DNA of 64,000 nucleotides from Theobroma cacao (GCF_000208745.1 NC_030851.1:37836187-37900186); one strand, 5' to 3'. Shown: positions 23,916-36,035, counted from the first letter of the stretch. Translations and numbers: made by a program. Notes: generated by a model not told the origin, from the letters alone.

Positions 23916-26479
23916 GAGTGTGTTGAATCCTAGTTCTTTCATGTTAGGAGGAGTCCTAATGCTTTGTTGCTCACAATTGGGTTAAAGTAGTCTGTCAAGT
24001 GGTACCTAAAAGGTTTTGGTGGAGATCTCTCCCCACTTCTTTTGAAATCTCTAAATCCCATTTTTCCAAATATAAACTAATAATAATACTAATAAAAGTT
24101 TTTACCCATGACAATGATGATTACTTGTATGATTGAGCATTATGATAACTATATAATATCCTTATGTATATAATATAATATAATATATATACATACATGG
24201 TTCTTCGTGAAGAAAGGTATCATTTATAATGAGAATCTTATGACAAAGTGTGCTTTGGTGTAAAGTAGTTAGTTTGCTTTTCCTCTAGATTCGTGAACAA
24301 CCTTGGAAACAAAAATTCCTCCCTTTGCACAATCAATTTTTGAGTACCTGCTCCGATATCTGTTCCCCTCTGCCCTACCAACATCTTGGTATTCTCTTTC
24401 CAAGATATTTCTTAATCGTAGCCAAAATTTTTCTTCATATGCTTGCCACAAAATTAAGTTTCGTGCTGTTGAAGCAAATGAAATGAGTGGAATCTCATGT
24501 ATCTATTTTGGATTACAAGCACATGTGTTTTCAATTTCAAATTTTATGTAACCCAACAAGGATTGGATAAAAATAAATATAATAATAAAATATGTGGGAC
24601 ACCAAAGTTTCACTGTTGACAATGTTGTGTTGGTAGCCTAAATGTCCAAGTCAATAGGACAAGGGCTTAATGCAAATACGTGCCACATGTTTCGAAATTA
24701 AAATAAGACGATGACAAAGAAATTTCATATTTATTAAATTAAGAAGTTATTTTATTTATTATTAAGTTTTAGATTGACTGTTTATCTTGAAAATTCAACA
24801 TGATATCATTATTGTCATCTCTATATGTGTTAAGTTAAAAATATTCTAAATACATAAATATAGTAAAGATTATTTTACCAGATTTATCACTTTTTTAAAC
24901 ATATATAATTTAATTCAAGAAGATAAATAAGCAAGGCCGGTGCCTGGTTAGGACCAGAGGGCCAGAGGACCTTGCCTTTAAATTGCTTTAATACATATTC
25001 TTATCTTGTCTTTATTTAATCAATTTGAGCTCAATTATTGAATATAAGACGTGGGCAAGAAATCTTGGGCAGATAGATTGTCCTGTTTCTTAAGAACCGC
25101 TTACTATTACCGATCAAATTAAACCCTTAATTAAATATTCAACTTATAATTAACATATAGTTGGATTTAACAATGAGGATAAAACTTGTTCGAGTAAACA
25201 CATGACTCAGCTTTAGGTTAAAGCATTGAATATATTCCAAGGTATTTTTAATTAATTTCTTTTAAAGTGATTTTAAGAATGTATTTTTTTTTATATTGGC
25301 TTAATCCATTTAAAATTTTATTCTCAAAATATTCTTCATAAATATTAAACTCAATTATCGATAATGAAAGAAGATTGTTAAAAACAATAGAATTTTTGTT
25401 GTAAAAGTAAATATAAAAACAAAAAAAAAAGATATTAAGAGAATACTCTTCTTCTCCTTTAATAAGTATTTATAATTTTCAGTGCCACATCGTATTATTT
25501 TTTATAAAAAATATCAAAATGATGTGATATATTCATATATATTTCGTAACAACTTGCACTTACATCATTTTTTTTTTCTTTTATGTTAACAACAATAGTG
25601 ATGATTTGATGGTACAACAATTATTCAATTCATTCAGGCAAACTGAGGAAGAAACTCTGCACCTTAATAACACTTCTGCTTTTTGTCAACGCTTTGAACC
25701 GATCGTTGTTCCCCTGAGTGTAATCTCTCTCCCTTTCTTCTTAACTGCTGGCGGCTAAGCATCTCCAGTCTTTATCTATGGTCTTGCCAGTTCTCGTCAA
25801 CTGCGGCATGAGAACATGGCCTAGCTTTGCCTGAGTAGAGGAAAGTCAACACGTTATTGGCCTTATGTTGCTGCAAGTTGCCCTCCCTGCTTAAATATTT
25901 ATTTAGTATTTATTTTCTTTTTTCTTGTTTTCCTAATTCCTAATTTTTTTTTACAAGTCAAACACTCTGTATTGACTCAATTGATTACGTCATTTGTTTT
26001 AATTCAAATGATTTTATATTTAAATTTTATTCCGTACACTTGAAATGATCATTCATGCTTCTATAGTATGCATCCAAGCATAAGATGAAGATTGAAGTAT
26101 GATAATCCCATCAGTAATTTTTAGAATATTGATTGCAATGATGAATTTAAAATTTTATATGAAAGTTGATATATTATTATTTTATAATAAACTGTTTGAT
26201 TTAATTAAAAATGACAAAATTATATATTTTAAATTTTATACATAATAATAATATTAATAAATTTTAAAAACTTGAAGGCGACTGTCACCTCCCACCACCG
26301 CTTTTGATCCATCCTAATTGATTATAAGAATGTTTCACGTCCGTTAACCTATAGAATACTGAATTTGTACATTTGAATTCAAAACAGAAACAGAACCAAT
26401 CTATTTTGAAGCATTCAAAGTTCCAAAATCATGACATCATTCTTTGAATAGCTGGTCTCCAAGATGGTCAAAGCCACGA
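23916..26479. other. AT-rich intergenic region, no gene recognised
   Basis: Nothing can be assigned. The segment 25640-25890 is less AT-rich than its surroundings and on the minus strand holds a short frame (MPQLTRTGKTIDKDWRCLAA, then stop). It may be a remnant of transcribed sequence, without family support. Confidence 0.4.
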
Positions 26480-26588
26480 AGCAGAACGGCCGCCTCGACA
26501 ATATTTCCAGAAGGTATCCACAAGCTGTTCATGAGTTAGAACTTGTTCCCAATCAGCACGAATGCAAAAGACAAACGCCTCAGTATCC
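26473..26588 (-). pseudogene. Orphan exon-like segment, unidentified protein
   Basis: On the minus strand a well-formed acceptor (pyrimidine-rich tract ending TTTGTAG) at about 26589 is followed by an open frame of 38 codons: it starts DTEAFVFCIRADWEQV, continues LTHEQLVDTFWKYCRGG, and ends SASWL then stop. Composition is protein-like and clearly richer in G and C than the surroundings. I do not recognise the family and see no partner exon upstream within the next kilobase, so it may be a gene fragment captured by a transposon or the eroded last exon of a lost gene. Confidence 0.3.
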
Positions 26589-26599
26589 TACAAAGGGAG

Positions 26600-27700
26600 A
26601 AAAACGGAGCATTAGTTCGTTACAAACCCAGTAATTTGCTTATCTAGAATACTTGACCAAAAAAATATTTCATTTAAGTGGGCCTAGAAATGGTCAATGG
26701 ACCCGAACCACATTCGAAGCAATGTTAAGCCCATCAGGCCCATTATACATTCGACCCGAACTACTTCGTGAAATATATGCTTTGTATGCGTTTTGTACGT
26801 ATATGTAATATAATATTCTCTAGGACTGACAAAACGACAGATTTGTTTTGACTTCTTGTTCTATTTTATTTACATATACATAAAAAATTTAAAAGGTGCC
26901 TTTTTTATTTTATTTTGATTTGTCAGGAGTGGTTTGGAAATCTCTTGAGGAGATACTCTTGCTGAAGCAAGTAAAATTTCACTAGTAGGCTTTCTTGGAT
27001 GGTAGCAAAACGTTAGAAAAATGTAGAGAATGGGGTCTTATTTATGTTTGGTTGGTGGGAGAAATGAATGATTTATGTTGGATTAGATATGTGTATCTTT
27101 ATTATGGTATGGGTTATGTTTGTTTGCTGAGAAACTCCGGGGAAATTTAGTCAACATTCAGATATTTACTTATGTTCCAGTTGACATGTGCCTTTGGGGT
27201 TATATTGAGAAGTCGGATACTGTGGAAGTTTCATCAAGCTGATTTTTGGGCTTTCTTGAGTATTCTTTAGCTAAATTGTAAAGTAATGGAGTTGTTTGTT
27301 TTGCATGAGTTAATATTGTTGGAATGGCTTGAACTTGAAATCACTTTTGGATTTTTGTGTTTGGAATGTCCACCCGCATGCATGGGGTGTTCACAGTTCA
27401 CAACCTTTATCCAGTAACCTTTTTTTTGTTCTTTTGGTGCAACTTTATCCAACATATTTTGCATCAAGTTTCGGGGATGCCGATACCCTGCTCACTGATA
27501 TTTTTTAACAACCTGTTTTTGGACCCACTACTACATACTAATAAGTCATTTTTATAAGCAGAAAAATGCAAGCAACTGTCTATTAGGGGAATTGAGGCTT
27601 AGAGTTTTGTGTGACGTGGAGGGCTTATCCTTAATAGGCAACAATTATTGTGAATTTCAGCTTTTTTTACTGTAGTTAAATCTTCTTTATGTCACCTCTG
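26600..27700. other. Intergenic region before the CACTA relic
   Basis: Transcript-like text, but no frame or domain I can support. The left end of the transposase relic may extend back into this stretch; no CACTA terminal repeat was identified. Confidence 0.35.
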
Positions 27701-27718
27701 TGTTTTTTGGTGTTAGGT

Positions 27719-28864
27719 ACAAAGGCAAATCATATTAATCCTTTTCATCTTGTTGGATACTTGCCTTTTTGTTATCCCTTTGTGTTTGGTGCTTTTGTTT
27801 GCTCTATGTGGACCTAAGCTGATGCCAAGTTACAAGGAATTATATGATTTCAGATTTGTGAGTGGGTGGTTTTTTGCTGCTGGAATTGCCTTTTAGAAGT
27901 TGTACTGGCTCAGGCAAATAAGATGAACAAAGCATTTTTTTTTCCCCTATACATGATAGCTATTTGTTTGGTTCCCCATATCTGCATCAGTATCTGGACA
28001 GTAACTGCTCCACTTGGTTGGCTTAAAGAAAGTGGATTGCCTACAAATATATGCATTAAAGTTTAGGGTACATTGTTCAAGATTCAGTGGTCTAGTGACA
28101 GGAATTGAGAACCTTTGAGGTGTATTTGATTCATTGTTCAAATTTTAAAGTTTGTCGTTGTTCTTTGCTTCCTAATTCGTTTATGCACTTAAAAACATAT
28201 ATGAACTTGAGGCTGATTACTTGTGATTAGTTGTGAAGCTGATGGACCTTATGTAATGTTTGTATACAGAAACAAGGTAATTGATAAGAGCGGGATGCAT
28301 CTTCAGGATAGACAGCTGCCTAACTATGAAAAGGGGGTAAAGGAATTTCTATATATGGCATTTGCTATGAGGATAAAATTTGCTGTCCATGCCGCAAATG
28401 CAACAACAGTGATTAGAAGGCACGAGATGAAGTAAGGTGATCTTTTTGAATGGGGAATGGAACACACTTATACTAATTGGCTGTACCATGGCGAAGGTTC
28501 TATTAGAGTGTCTGTCATCAGATGGGAATGAAGAATTGATTGCTGAGAGTGTTGCCAAGAATGAGATGCATATTGATAAGAAGAATAAAATGGAAGACAA
28601 GGGAGTGGAAGAAAGTGTGTTGGTGCAAACAACTCTGGTCAGGAAGAACTGAATGCCGGAGCAAAGAAATCCTCACAATTGCCGCATGTTACTGAGGTGG
28701 AACTGTATCCTGGTTGTGAGAAACACACAAAATCATCTTTTACCAAGAGACTATTTGAAATAAAGACTCTCGGCAGTTGGACTGATGAATCATATGATGA
28801 TCCGTTGATGATATTGAGGCCTCAATTTCCTGTAGATCATACACATCCCCAAGTCAAAGGCTGA
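27719..28864 (+). pseudogene. CACTA (En/Spm, TNP2-type) transposase N-terminal relic, copy A
   Basis: From 28262 the frames read NKVIDKSGMHLQDRQLPNY, then EKGVKEFL, then (shifted) KICCPCRKCNNS, (shifted) DLFEWGMEHTYTNW and LYHGEGS. This order and the CPCRKCNN and YHGE motifs are those of the transposase-associated domain found at the N-terminus of plant CACTA TNP2 transposases. Further on, 28703-28840 reads LYPGCEKHTKSSFTKRLFEI, then KTLGSWTDESYDD and ILRPQFP, matching the next conserved TNP2 block (LYPGC..F.KLSF...L..IK.LN.WSNKSFD). There are at least two frameshifts and an internal stop, and the catalytic part is missing. Sequence from 27719 to 28600 is repeated at 29007-29780. Confidence 0.75.
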
Positions 28865-29006
28865 TTCCTTTGATGTTCTATGAGCAAAAAATATAATTGT
28901 TTCTCGTAAGGTTTTAAGGTTGTTTGATGAGGTTGAGGGCAACAATCCTTATAAACTTCATCTTTTTTATGGAGTGAAATCTGTCGCCTCGGAGATTTGG
29001 GCTTCA

Positions 29007-29894
29007 AAGGCAAACCACAAAAATCTTTTCGTTTTGTTGGATACATTTTTTTTTCTGTGTTTAGTATGTTCTAAATTCACTTATCTTGAGCTACAAACTA
29101 ATTACAAGATTTCAGATTTGTGATATAGTGTTGTCTTGCTGCTGAACTGGCTCATCTTTAATGGGGAAATAAGATGAGCTATGAGACACGATTTTCCTTC
29201 TACATTCTTTTTACCCTACATAATAGGTTACAGCTATTGCTCTGGTTTTCCATATCTGCATCAGTATTTGGACTGTAAATGCTCTACTTTAGTTGGTTTA
29301 AAGAAATAAACTCGACTACCTAGAAATTTCTCTATCAAAACTTAGGCTAGAATTTTCAGGACACAATAAATCTAAGTGACAGGAACTGAAAAATCTCGGG
29401 CTGCAACTTTAGTGTTTGTTGATGTTCTTTGCTTACTAATCAATTCATGTGCTTTAGTAAAAAATCAATGTTAGTTTGATTACTTTTGATAATTTGACAA
29501 GTTGACGGGCCTTACATATTATTGCATACAGAAACATGGCAATTGATAAGAGGTGGATGCATCTTCAGGACAGACGGCTGCCTGAATATGAAAAGGTGGT
29601 AGATGAGTTTTTCTAGATACGGAATTTGCTATGAACGGGAATGCAGATAAGATTTTCTGTCTAAGTTGCATGGCTAAGGTTTTATTGGCGTGTCATTAGG
29701 TGGGAAAGAGAAGTTGGCTGCTGAGGGTGTTGCCAAGAATGAGATGCACATTGATGATAAGAAGCATGGATTGGAAGACAAGGGAATTGATAAGGGTGTT
29801 GCCAAGGCTGAGGAATGCCTAGAATGCGGTGAGTCAAGAAGGAAACCTGGCATAGAAAGGGAAGATGTTTGGAATTGCCAAGGGTTTAGAACTA
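29007..29894 (+). pseudogene. CACTA transposase N-terminal relic, copy B, cut by an LTR element
   Basis: A diverged direct repeat of copy A, offset by about 1.2-1.3 kb. It shares the leader text around 'ccatatctgcatcagtat', the ATG-initiated MAIDKRWMHLQDRRLPEYEK at 29536, and the later 'gttgccaagaatgagatgca' block near 29727. Here the ATG and the W of the transposase-associated domain are intact, but a stop and a deletion remove the CPCRKCNN block. The copy ends where the LTR element at 29895 is inserted. Confidence 0.7.
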
Positions 29895-30150
29895 TGTTGG
29901 AGTTAGGGTCTGGTCGCAATACTCTTTACTGTGAAAAGTTAGTTTTCAATTTGGAGAAATAAGGCTGTGTGTTAATTACATGTCTTTTACTTTGTGGTAA
30001 TTTAGTTTCTTTTATTTAGTAGTTATTTAGTTTTACATGTTGATCATGTTTTGGCAGTTAAAACAAATATAAGAGACAACCCATAAACTTAGTGGTGTGG
30101 CAATCTCAAATAAGACTCAACAATCTCTTTAAGTCTCTCAAAATTCTAAC
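29895..30150 (+). repeat. Left LTR of the gag-only element
   Basis: Aligns with 31309-31679 through 'tgtgaaaagttag', 'tgtgttaattacatgtctt', 'gttaaaacaaatat' and 'aacttagt.gtgtggcaat'. It is shorter than the right LTR by an internal block of about 115 bases. Confidence 0.75.
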
Positions 30151-30215
30151 GTGATATTAGAGCTATTATCTTTTCTTTCTTCCCCTTTATTATCTATCTT
30201 CGAAATACAAAAAAA

Positions 30216-31270
30216 ATGGCTTTTGCAAATTTCAATGCTATCGCTCCACCCATTTTTACAAGAGAAAACTGCCCAATATGAACAGTAAAAATGAAGACGT
30301 ATCTTCGTCCATTCGATCTAGGGGGAACGTTGAAGTTGGTGGAAATCCTCTTGAGATGAGGCAATCAAACCCAATAATCGCACAATTAAAGCAGCAGAGC
30401 AAAGAAATTGCGAAAAGTTATAAAGCTTTATCTTGTATTCATTTTACTGTTTTTTACTCTATTTTTACTCATATAATATATTGTGAGTCTAGCAAAGAAG
30501 CATGGGACAGGTTGAAGGTTGAGTTTCATGGCAGTGATAAGACTCGTCAAATATGCCCTAAATTTGCTTAGAGAGTTCAAAGTATTGAAGATGAAAGATG
30601 AGGAAAGTGTGAAAGACTACTTCGAAAAGATTTTGAAAGTAGTCAATCAGTTGAGATTACTTGAGAAAAATTTAGCAGAGAGAAAAATAGTCAATAAATT
30701 TCTTGTAAACCTGTCAAAGAAATTTGAAACAAAAATATCTTCTCTAGAGGATTCGAAGGATATGTCCACATTGACCATGACAAAGCTCGTAAATGCTCTT
30801 CAAGTTCAAGAACAAAGATGAGCTTTGAGGCTGGAAGATCATGTAGAAAATGCTTTACTGGCATATGCAAGTGAGAAGAAAAATGGTGATAAGAAATAAG
30901 GTAAACAAAAGGCTCAATACCTTCTCTATTCTTATTGTAAAAATTACAATTATAATGAGTGTTTTTGCTAGTACAGACCAAATGTTACATGCAAGTCTTG
31001 TAACCAACTTGGTTACATGGAGAAAGTTTGCAAAAACAAAGCCAATCAAAGAGAAGAAAAAGTTGTAGTAGCCGAGGAACATGAGGTGAATGAAAAGGTG
31101 TTTTTCATGGCCAAGATGCTCAAAAGGTCAATAAACTCTAGAGCATTGGAAGATATGAGTGCCCTTGCCTCCAAGGCAACAATGGAATTATTTATCCATA
31201 GGAGACTTACAAAGATAAGCATGGGAGTGATTCAGGAACATATAACTCCAAAAGATAGATTTGAATTCTA
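30216..31270 (+). pseudogene. Broken copia-type gag (UBN2-like, degenerate zinc knuckle)
   Basis: Starts at ATG 30216 (MAFANFNAIAPPIFTRENCP). A TGG-to-TGA change at 30279-30281 breaks the conserved 'Y.IWTVKMKTYLR' opening. Downstream frames give SSKEAWDRLKVEFHGSDKT (30490-30546), then LLREFKVLKMKDEESVKDYF, then KILKVVNQLRLL and LVNLSKKFETKISSLEDSKD, the usual retrotransposon gag pattern, with frameshifts between them. A knuckle at 30990-31031 reads CKSCNQLGYMEKVC: the expected CX2CX4HX4C with the His replaced by Tyr. The protein is not functional. Confidence 0.8.
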
Positions 31271-31308
31271 ATCCAAATTGGGAGTATTAAAAGCTGACCC
31301 TAAGGAGG

Positions 31309-31679
31309 TGTTTTAAAGTTAAGCTCTACTTGCAATACTCTGTGAAAAGTTAGTTTTTAATTTAGAGAAGTAGGGTTGTGTGTTAATTACATGTCTTGTA
31401 CTTGGTGATTATTTAATTTCTTTTATTTGGTGGTAATTTGGTTGTTTATATTGACCATATTTTCACCGTTAAAACAAATATGAGGGATAACTCACAAACT
31501 TAGTAGTGTGGCAATTTCAAGTAATGCTACCTTTTTTCTTTTAATTTTATCTATTTGTTTTTTAACATTCTTTTTTGTAAAGTTATAAAAATCGTTATCC
31601 TTATTAATGAAACTGAGCTATTATCTTCCTCTTTTATTTTAGCACTCTACAATCTTTAAAGTCTTTCAAAATTCAAACA
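31309..31679 (+). repeat. Right LTR of the gag-only element
   Basis: Starts TGTTTTAAAG after the purine run and ends AAACA. It matches the left LTR over its length except for an extra T-rich block of about 115 bases at roughly 31525-31640. Confidence 0.7.
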
Positions 31680-32299
31680 AACTGGGACTTAATCTGGTTG
31701 GAGTTTGGCAGATTGGATCCGTTCTAATCTTTAAAAGAAAGGAGATTGAACCGACTTATCCTAGAATTTCTGCCTAATTCCTGCCTCTATACCATGAATT
31801 GGTGCAAATAAGAAAAGGGAAGCTTAACCTATCATATTATTCTTGTTGGATGAATGAATAGTTCACATCCTCAGTCACAGAAGCTCCAAAGCAGAATATT
31901 TGCTACATATAGCTCTCATTACAACTAAGGAAGAGCAAATAGGTGTGGGTTTATTGCCTCCCAAAGCAAAATGTTAAGATGGTAGAAATATCCCCGCTAG
32001 TCAGATAGCTCAATGTTGCTCCGGGGAAAGGCTTTTAAGTAATCCTCATAATTTGGTGCATCAAACATGGCCAAAAAGCAATAGTACCATCATCACTGCA
32101 AGCTATAGCTTTCATTTCATACCCCAAACTTTGCACATCAGCCGCAAACCAATGGCACAGGAAAAGTAGAAAATTTAACGGTTAAAGAAATCTAGCAAAA
32201 ATAATTTTAGGAGCTAGCAGCCATTGCTAATGCATCTCACTGTACAGAGTGAGCACCATAATGAGTAGCACGTTTAGATGAAAAGGAACCTTAATATAA
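31680..32299. other. Flank between LTR element and zinc-finger gene; likely 3' UTR
   Basis: The part nearest 32299 is presumably the 3' UTR of the minus-strand zinc-finger gene. No other feature is recognised. Confidence 0.45.
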
Positions 32300-33055
32300 T
32301 TAGAGCTTCAGAGTAAGATCGGGCGAAGATGAATCTGTTCTTGGTGGTGATGCCATTGCTACAAAACCCATATTTGAACTTTGAGTTGAATTTGGAGCAA
32401 ACTCCAAAGCCAGGTTACCACTAACTCCTTCATTTACCTGTCTAAAACTACCTGGCCAAAACAAGTCAACATCATCATCTTCCATGAACATTGGCATTCC
32501 AAAATACCCTTGATCAAACCTTGCTCCAGCTCTTGTATCAATAGGCCTCTGTGATGAAATGATTCCTTGGTGCATGGCAGAATGAGCTTTGATCCCAAGG
32601 GACCGAAATGTAGAACCATGAAGGGGCAGAGATGCCAAGCTTGTATACCTGTCAGAGAATATCCCCATCCGCATAGCACGCTTTGCCATTGTCCTCTCCC
32701 TCTTATGAGCATTCTGGTGTCCACCCAGTGCCTGTGAACTATAGAACTTGCGTCTGCAATAATTACAAGAGAAAACCCTTGGGATTGTGGCTGACAAACT
32801 ATGGGTTGCTATCTCACTCCTAGTGTCACCAGTGCCCTTCATCACAGCATCAGTGGCTCTAAAATGAAGAGTCAGGTCAAGGGAAACAGACCCTGTTTCT
32901 GGTTGAGCCTTTATGGGATTTGTGAGGCATGATGCAGTGGTTGTGCTATCCTTTGAGGCATCAGGGGTTGCTTCTTGTGCAGATATGTTGGAAGCCACTT
33001 GGCTGCTTGCTTCTGAATCATTTTCAGATTCCAACCCAGGGTTTGGTGGTGTCAT
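32300..33055 (-). CDS. C2H2 zinc-finger repressor, ZFP4-like, with two EAR motifs
   Basis: Single coding exon of 251 residues, from the Met at 33055 to the stop at 32300. One C2H2 finger of the plant QALGGH class lies at about 95-118: C97, C100, H113, H117, with QALGGH at 108-113 making the DNA contacts. Two EAR-type repression motifs flank it: LDLTLHF (59-65) and the C-terminal DLTLKL (246-251). An acidic patch (EDDDVDLFW) lies in the C-terminal third. The layout matches the Arabidopsis ZFP1/ZFP3/ZFP4/ZFP7 group, small nuclear repressors involved in hormone-responsive growth and epidermal traits. I chose 33055 because the family starts close to this Ser/Glu-rich region; an in-frame Met at 33115 would add 20 residues. 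A long 5'-UTR intron is likely. I am sure of the class, less so of the exact orthologue. Confidence 0.88.
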   Translation of the reverse strand: MTPPNPGLESENDSEASSQVASNISAQEATPDASKDSTTTASCLTNPIKAQPETGSVSLDLTLHFRATDAVMKGTGDTRSEIATHSLSATIPRVFSCNYCRRKFYSSQALGGHQNAHKRERTMAKRAMRMGIFSDRYTSLASLPLHGSTFRSLGIKAHSAMHQGIISSQRPIDTRAGARFDQGYFGMPMFMEDDDVDLFWPGSFRQVNEGVSGNLALEFAPNSTQSSNMGFVAMASPPRTDSSSPDLTLKL

Positions 33056-33144
33056 ACTCAGGTAAAGGCAGCAATGCCTGGTGCTTGTTGCTTTTGATAT
33101 CCGGTACGAATGCAAATAGCGCTAGTTAGTTAGCTCTTCAACAC

Positions 33145-35838
33145 CTGCATGCATGAAAAAAATGGACTATTTGCTAAAAGTTACAGGTGAGAAAGAAAAA
33201 TGCAAAGGGTAAGAATGGCAGGTCTATTACAGTCTCTCATGCTTGGGAAACTGACAAGTAAGCCATCATGTTTATTGTAAGCATGCCAACTTCTATTTGA
33301 TTCCTTAAGAAAAAACCAACCCTAAGAATATAGACAACACTGTTTAACAAAATTATGTAACAATCTCCACTTACACGTGCAAGAAGACAAATACCATTCG
33401 ATAATTCTCGAGAGGCATACACATTTTGTATCTGTACAAAATCAAAACAATAGCTGGATGTAATAGGCATGTCCAACTTCTTACTAAGATGATCTCGCTC
33501 TGGGTGAATTGTGAAAACACTGTAAGTGAGGACAAAATGAATACACCTACCCACTAACAGATTAAGGGGCAACAAAGAAATTTCATGGTCCGACATATTT
33601 TATGTCCTGTAACCCTCGGGCCTGCTGTTCAAGATTTCAGGTTTTACTGTTTCTTCCAAATCAGGAGACTACAGATTGAAATTCTACTTTCTTTCCTACA
33701 AGCTTGTCCATGTACGCCACTCAAAAACAAGCTTTCAAACCACACAACTTGACAATGATATGAAAATTCTCCACCACAAAAATATTCTAAACTTTCTTTA
33801 AACTTTTGACTTCCCTTATAAATATTTTAGCAAATATTTCCAAAAATAAAAATATCTTTGTTTCTCTTGAAAACATATATCAAAAGCATGGAGCAAGCTG
33901 TCTGATAATTGGCAACACTAGCATGCGTGGGATATAAGGAGTAACAAACTTGGTATTTGAACTCAAAATTAACCTAATTCTTAATCTATGGTTCTATTCT
34001 TACTCCTTCCTAAAGGTACAATTTTCCAGCTTCATGAGCAATATATACAACCAATTAACAGAGAGCAACAATTTCTTTTCGCCAAAGAAGATTCTCTGCC
34101 TTAAATTGGTTTGGGAAAAAGGAAAACATGGTCTGATGACAATTATTAAGGCATAAAAAAAATTTTATTTTTAAGCATAACAATTAATACTCTCTAGTTT
34201 TTTTCTCCTTACAGTAGAATAGGGGGACATCAGTTATTCATGATAGAGGGGGCAACATGTGAGGTTTCTAGTGTAGCTCGTCCATGTGATCAGATTGTTT
34301 TCTTTTTCTTTTTTTTGGGTTACCGTACACAAGGACACATTGCCATGGCGCATACAACCCAAGACATATTCCGAGGTAAAAAGCACTGATAAAAGCCTCA
34401 AAAAAAGGTGAGGACAGGCTTTATTGCATATATACAAGAGATATCAGAAGAATTCAAGAGATTAGAGTCAGGTTAAGGCAAGAGCTAAGCAAATAAATGA
34501 GCCTAAAATGTGTGCTAGAGACTTGAAACTAGCAACTCTAAACAAACAAGACGTGATATTGCAGGTGGCCATGAAACATGCCAGAGTTGAGCTATTTATT
34601 GCCCGGAAAATTACACATGCTTTCCCCTTCCTATGGTTGGTCACATGTAAAAATTGATAACAAAGAAGAAAATAGCATCATACACTCCTTGGAGCATTAC
34701 ATGAATGCAACAAGACGCTAGTTGATATCTACAAGTTATCAACATAGGAAAAAGAGAAACTGTTTCAGCAGAGGAATTAAATTGGAGAGACACAAACACA
34801 GTGCAAACACTATGGAGAATTAAGGAAGAAACAAAATTTACATTCTTGAGTCCATTTCCTTCTCAAGAATGATGTTGAATGAAGAATATTGCGCTAGCCA
34901 TTTGGTTGTACTAAGTGAATTGAGTCACATACAAAATTAACCAAGTGATTCAGTGCCTTAACTCTCCACCTTTCACTTTTAGCAATCCCCATAATACTTA
35001 AACAAAACAATTTATAAGTAGCATCCTCCACCCGATTCTAGATATATCCTAGCTAATTTTAGAACATATTTGACAACTAATCAGTCAAAGAGATTAATGG
35101 AAAAAGCAGGAGAGAATTGGATACAAGTAAGAAGCTTAACTGAAGTAATTCAAAGCAATAGGTGATTCTTATCCATATATGCTTTATTCATGGATTTAAA
35201 CTGACATGCATGAAGAATATACAGAATTGCCTTGGAAAAAGTGGTTTATTTTTCTCCACTTCTCTTTATCCAATTAGCTACTTCTTCATGTTGCTATTCC
35301 CAATCAGAGAATTTCCCTTCTTTTAAATTCAACCTCAGGGTTCTTCTCTTCCATACTTCTCTCTATCAGAACAGTGGAATCAAAGAACCATTTTTACAAC
35401 TTTTTTTGTTTTGTTTTTCCTATCTTTTATGTTCAGAAAAAAGAAAAGTATTGAGTTCAGAATGTAAAACAAGTGAAAATGAATTGTGGTCAGAATAGGA
35501 AACTGTCTAATTTTTCACCAAAAGCATAGTAACCAGCTGCAACAATTGAGATGGAAAATGCATCTGAATTCACTAAAAAGGAAAAAAAATCATAAAAAGA
35601 AACAGAAAACAAGAGAGCCCAGATGACCTTTCAGGTAAAATGAATTAGACGAAATCCACATCAGAAAACAAAGAGTAAATTAAAAAAAAAACTTTCAACA
35701 ACATTAAAATAAACAGTGCAAAAAGCTGAAGCTTAAACTAGTAACACAAAACAAGAGCTAACCCAAACAAAAAAATAAAAAGAAAAAAGAAAAATCAAAT
35801 CCATAGCCTATGAGATAGTTGGTGAAAAAGATTCTTAC
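33145..35838 (-). other. Probable 2.7-kb intron in the 5' UTR of the zinc-finger gene
   Basis: On the minus strand GTAAGA at 35838-35833 is a good donor and TGCAG at 33149-33145 a good acceptor; the inferred non-coding second exon starts at 33144, 89 bases before the ATG. The interior has no supported gene; a 119-codon minus frame at 33237-33596 has no domain. Transcript data would be decisive. Confidence 0.4.
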
Positions 35839-36035
35839 TTGGTATATCTTTGAAGCAGCAAAGTAAGGTTGAGTACTATGCTACTTTGTGAGCTATGGAA
35901 GCTAGGAGATGAGAAGTATCAAAAGACAAGACAGAGCTCTGGCTTATGGATGGTTTTTTTTTTTTTTTAGTTTTTACCACAAATGGTACAGTTAGAGTTG
36001 AAGATGAAAAGTTAATTAATGGAGAAAAGATTGCC

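Larger units (their letters stand above)
29895..31679 (+). mobile_element. Gag-only Ty1/copia-like LTR retrotransposon (TR-GAG type), degenerate
   Basis: Two direct LTRs (29895-30150 and 31309-31679) flank about 1.16 kb. Each starts TGTT and the right one ends CA. A degenerate initiator-Met-tRNA primer-binding site (tgatattagagc, 30152-30163; consensus TGGTATCAGAGC) follows the left LTR, and a purine run (aaggagg) precedes the right one. Flanks are aacta (29890-29894) and aactg (31680-31684), a 5-base target duplication with one change. The interior encodes only a broken gag, with no protease, integrase, reverse transcriptase or RNase H, so it could only have moved using enzymes from another element. 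The right LTR carries about 115 extra bases, or the left one has lost them. Confidence 0.75.

Noticed and set aside
33237..33596. 119-codon minus-strand frame upstream of the zinc-finger gene
   Set aside because: Falls inside the inferred leader intron; composition is not protein-like and no family is recognised.
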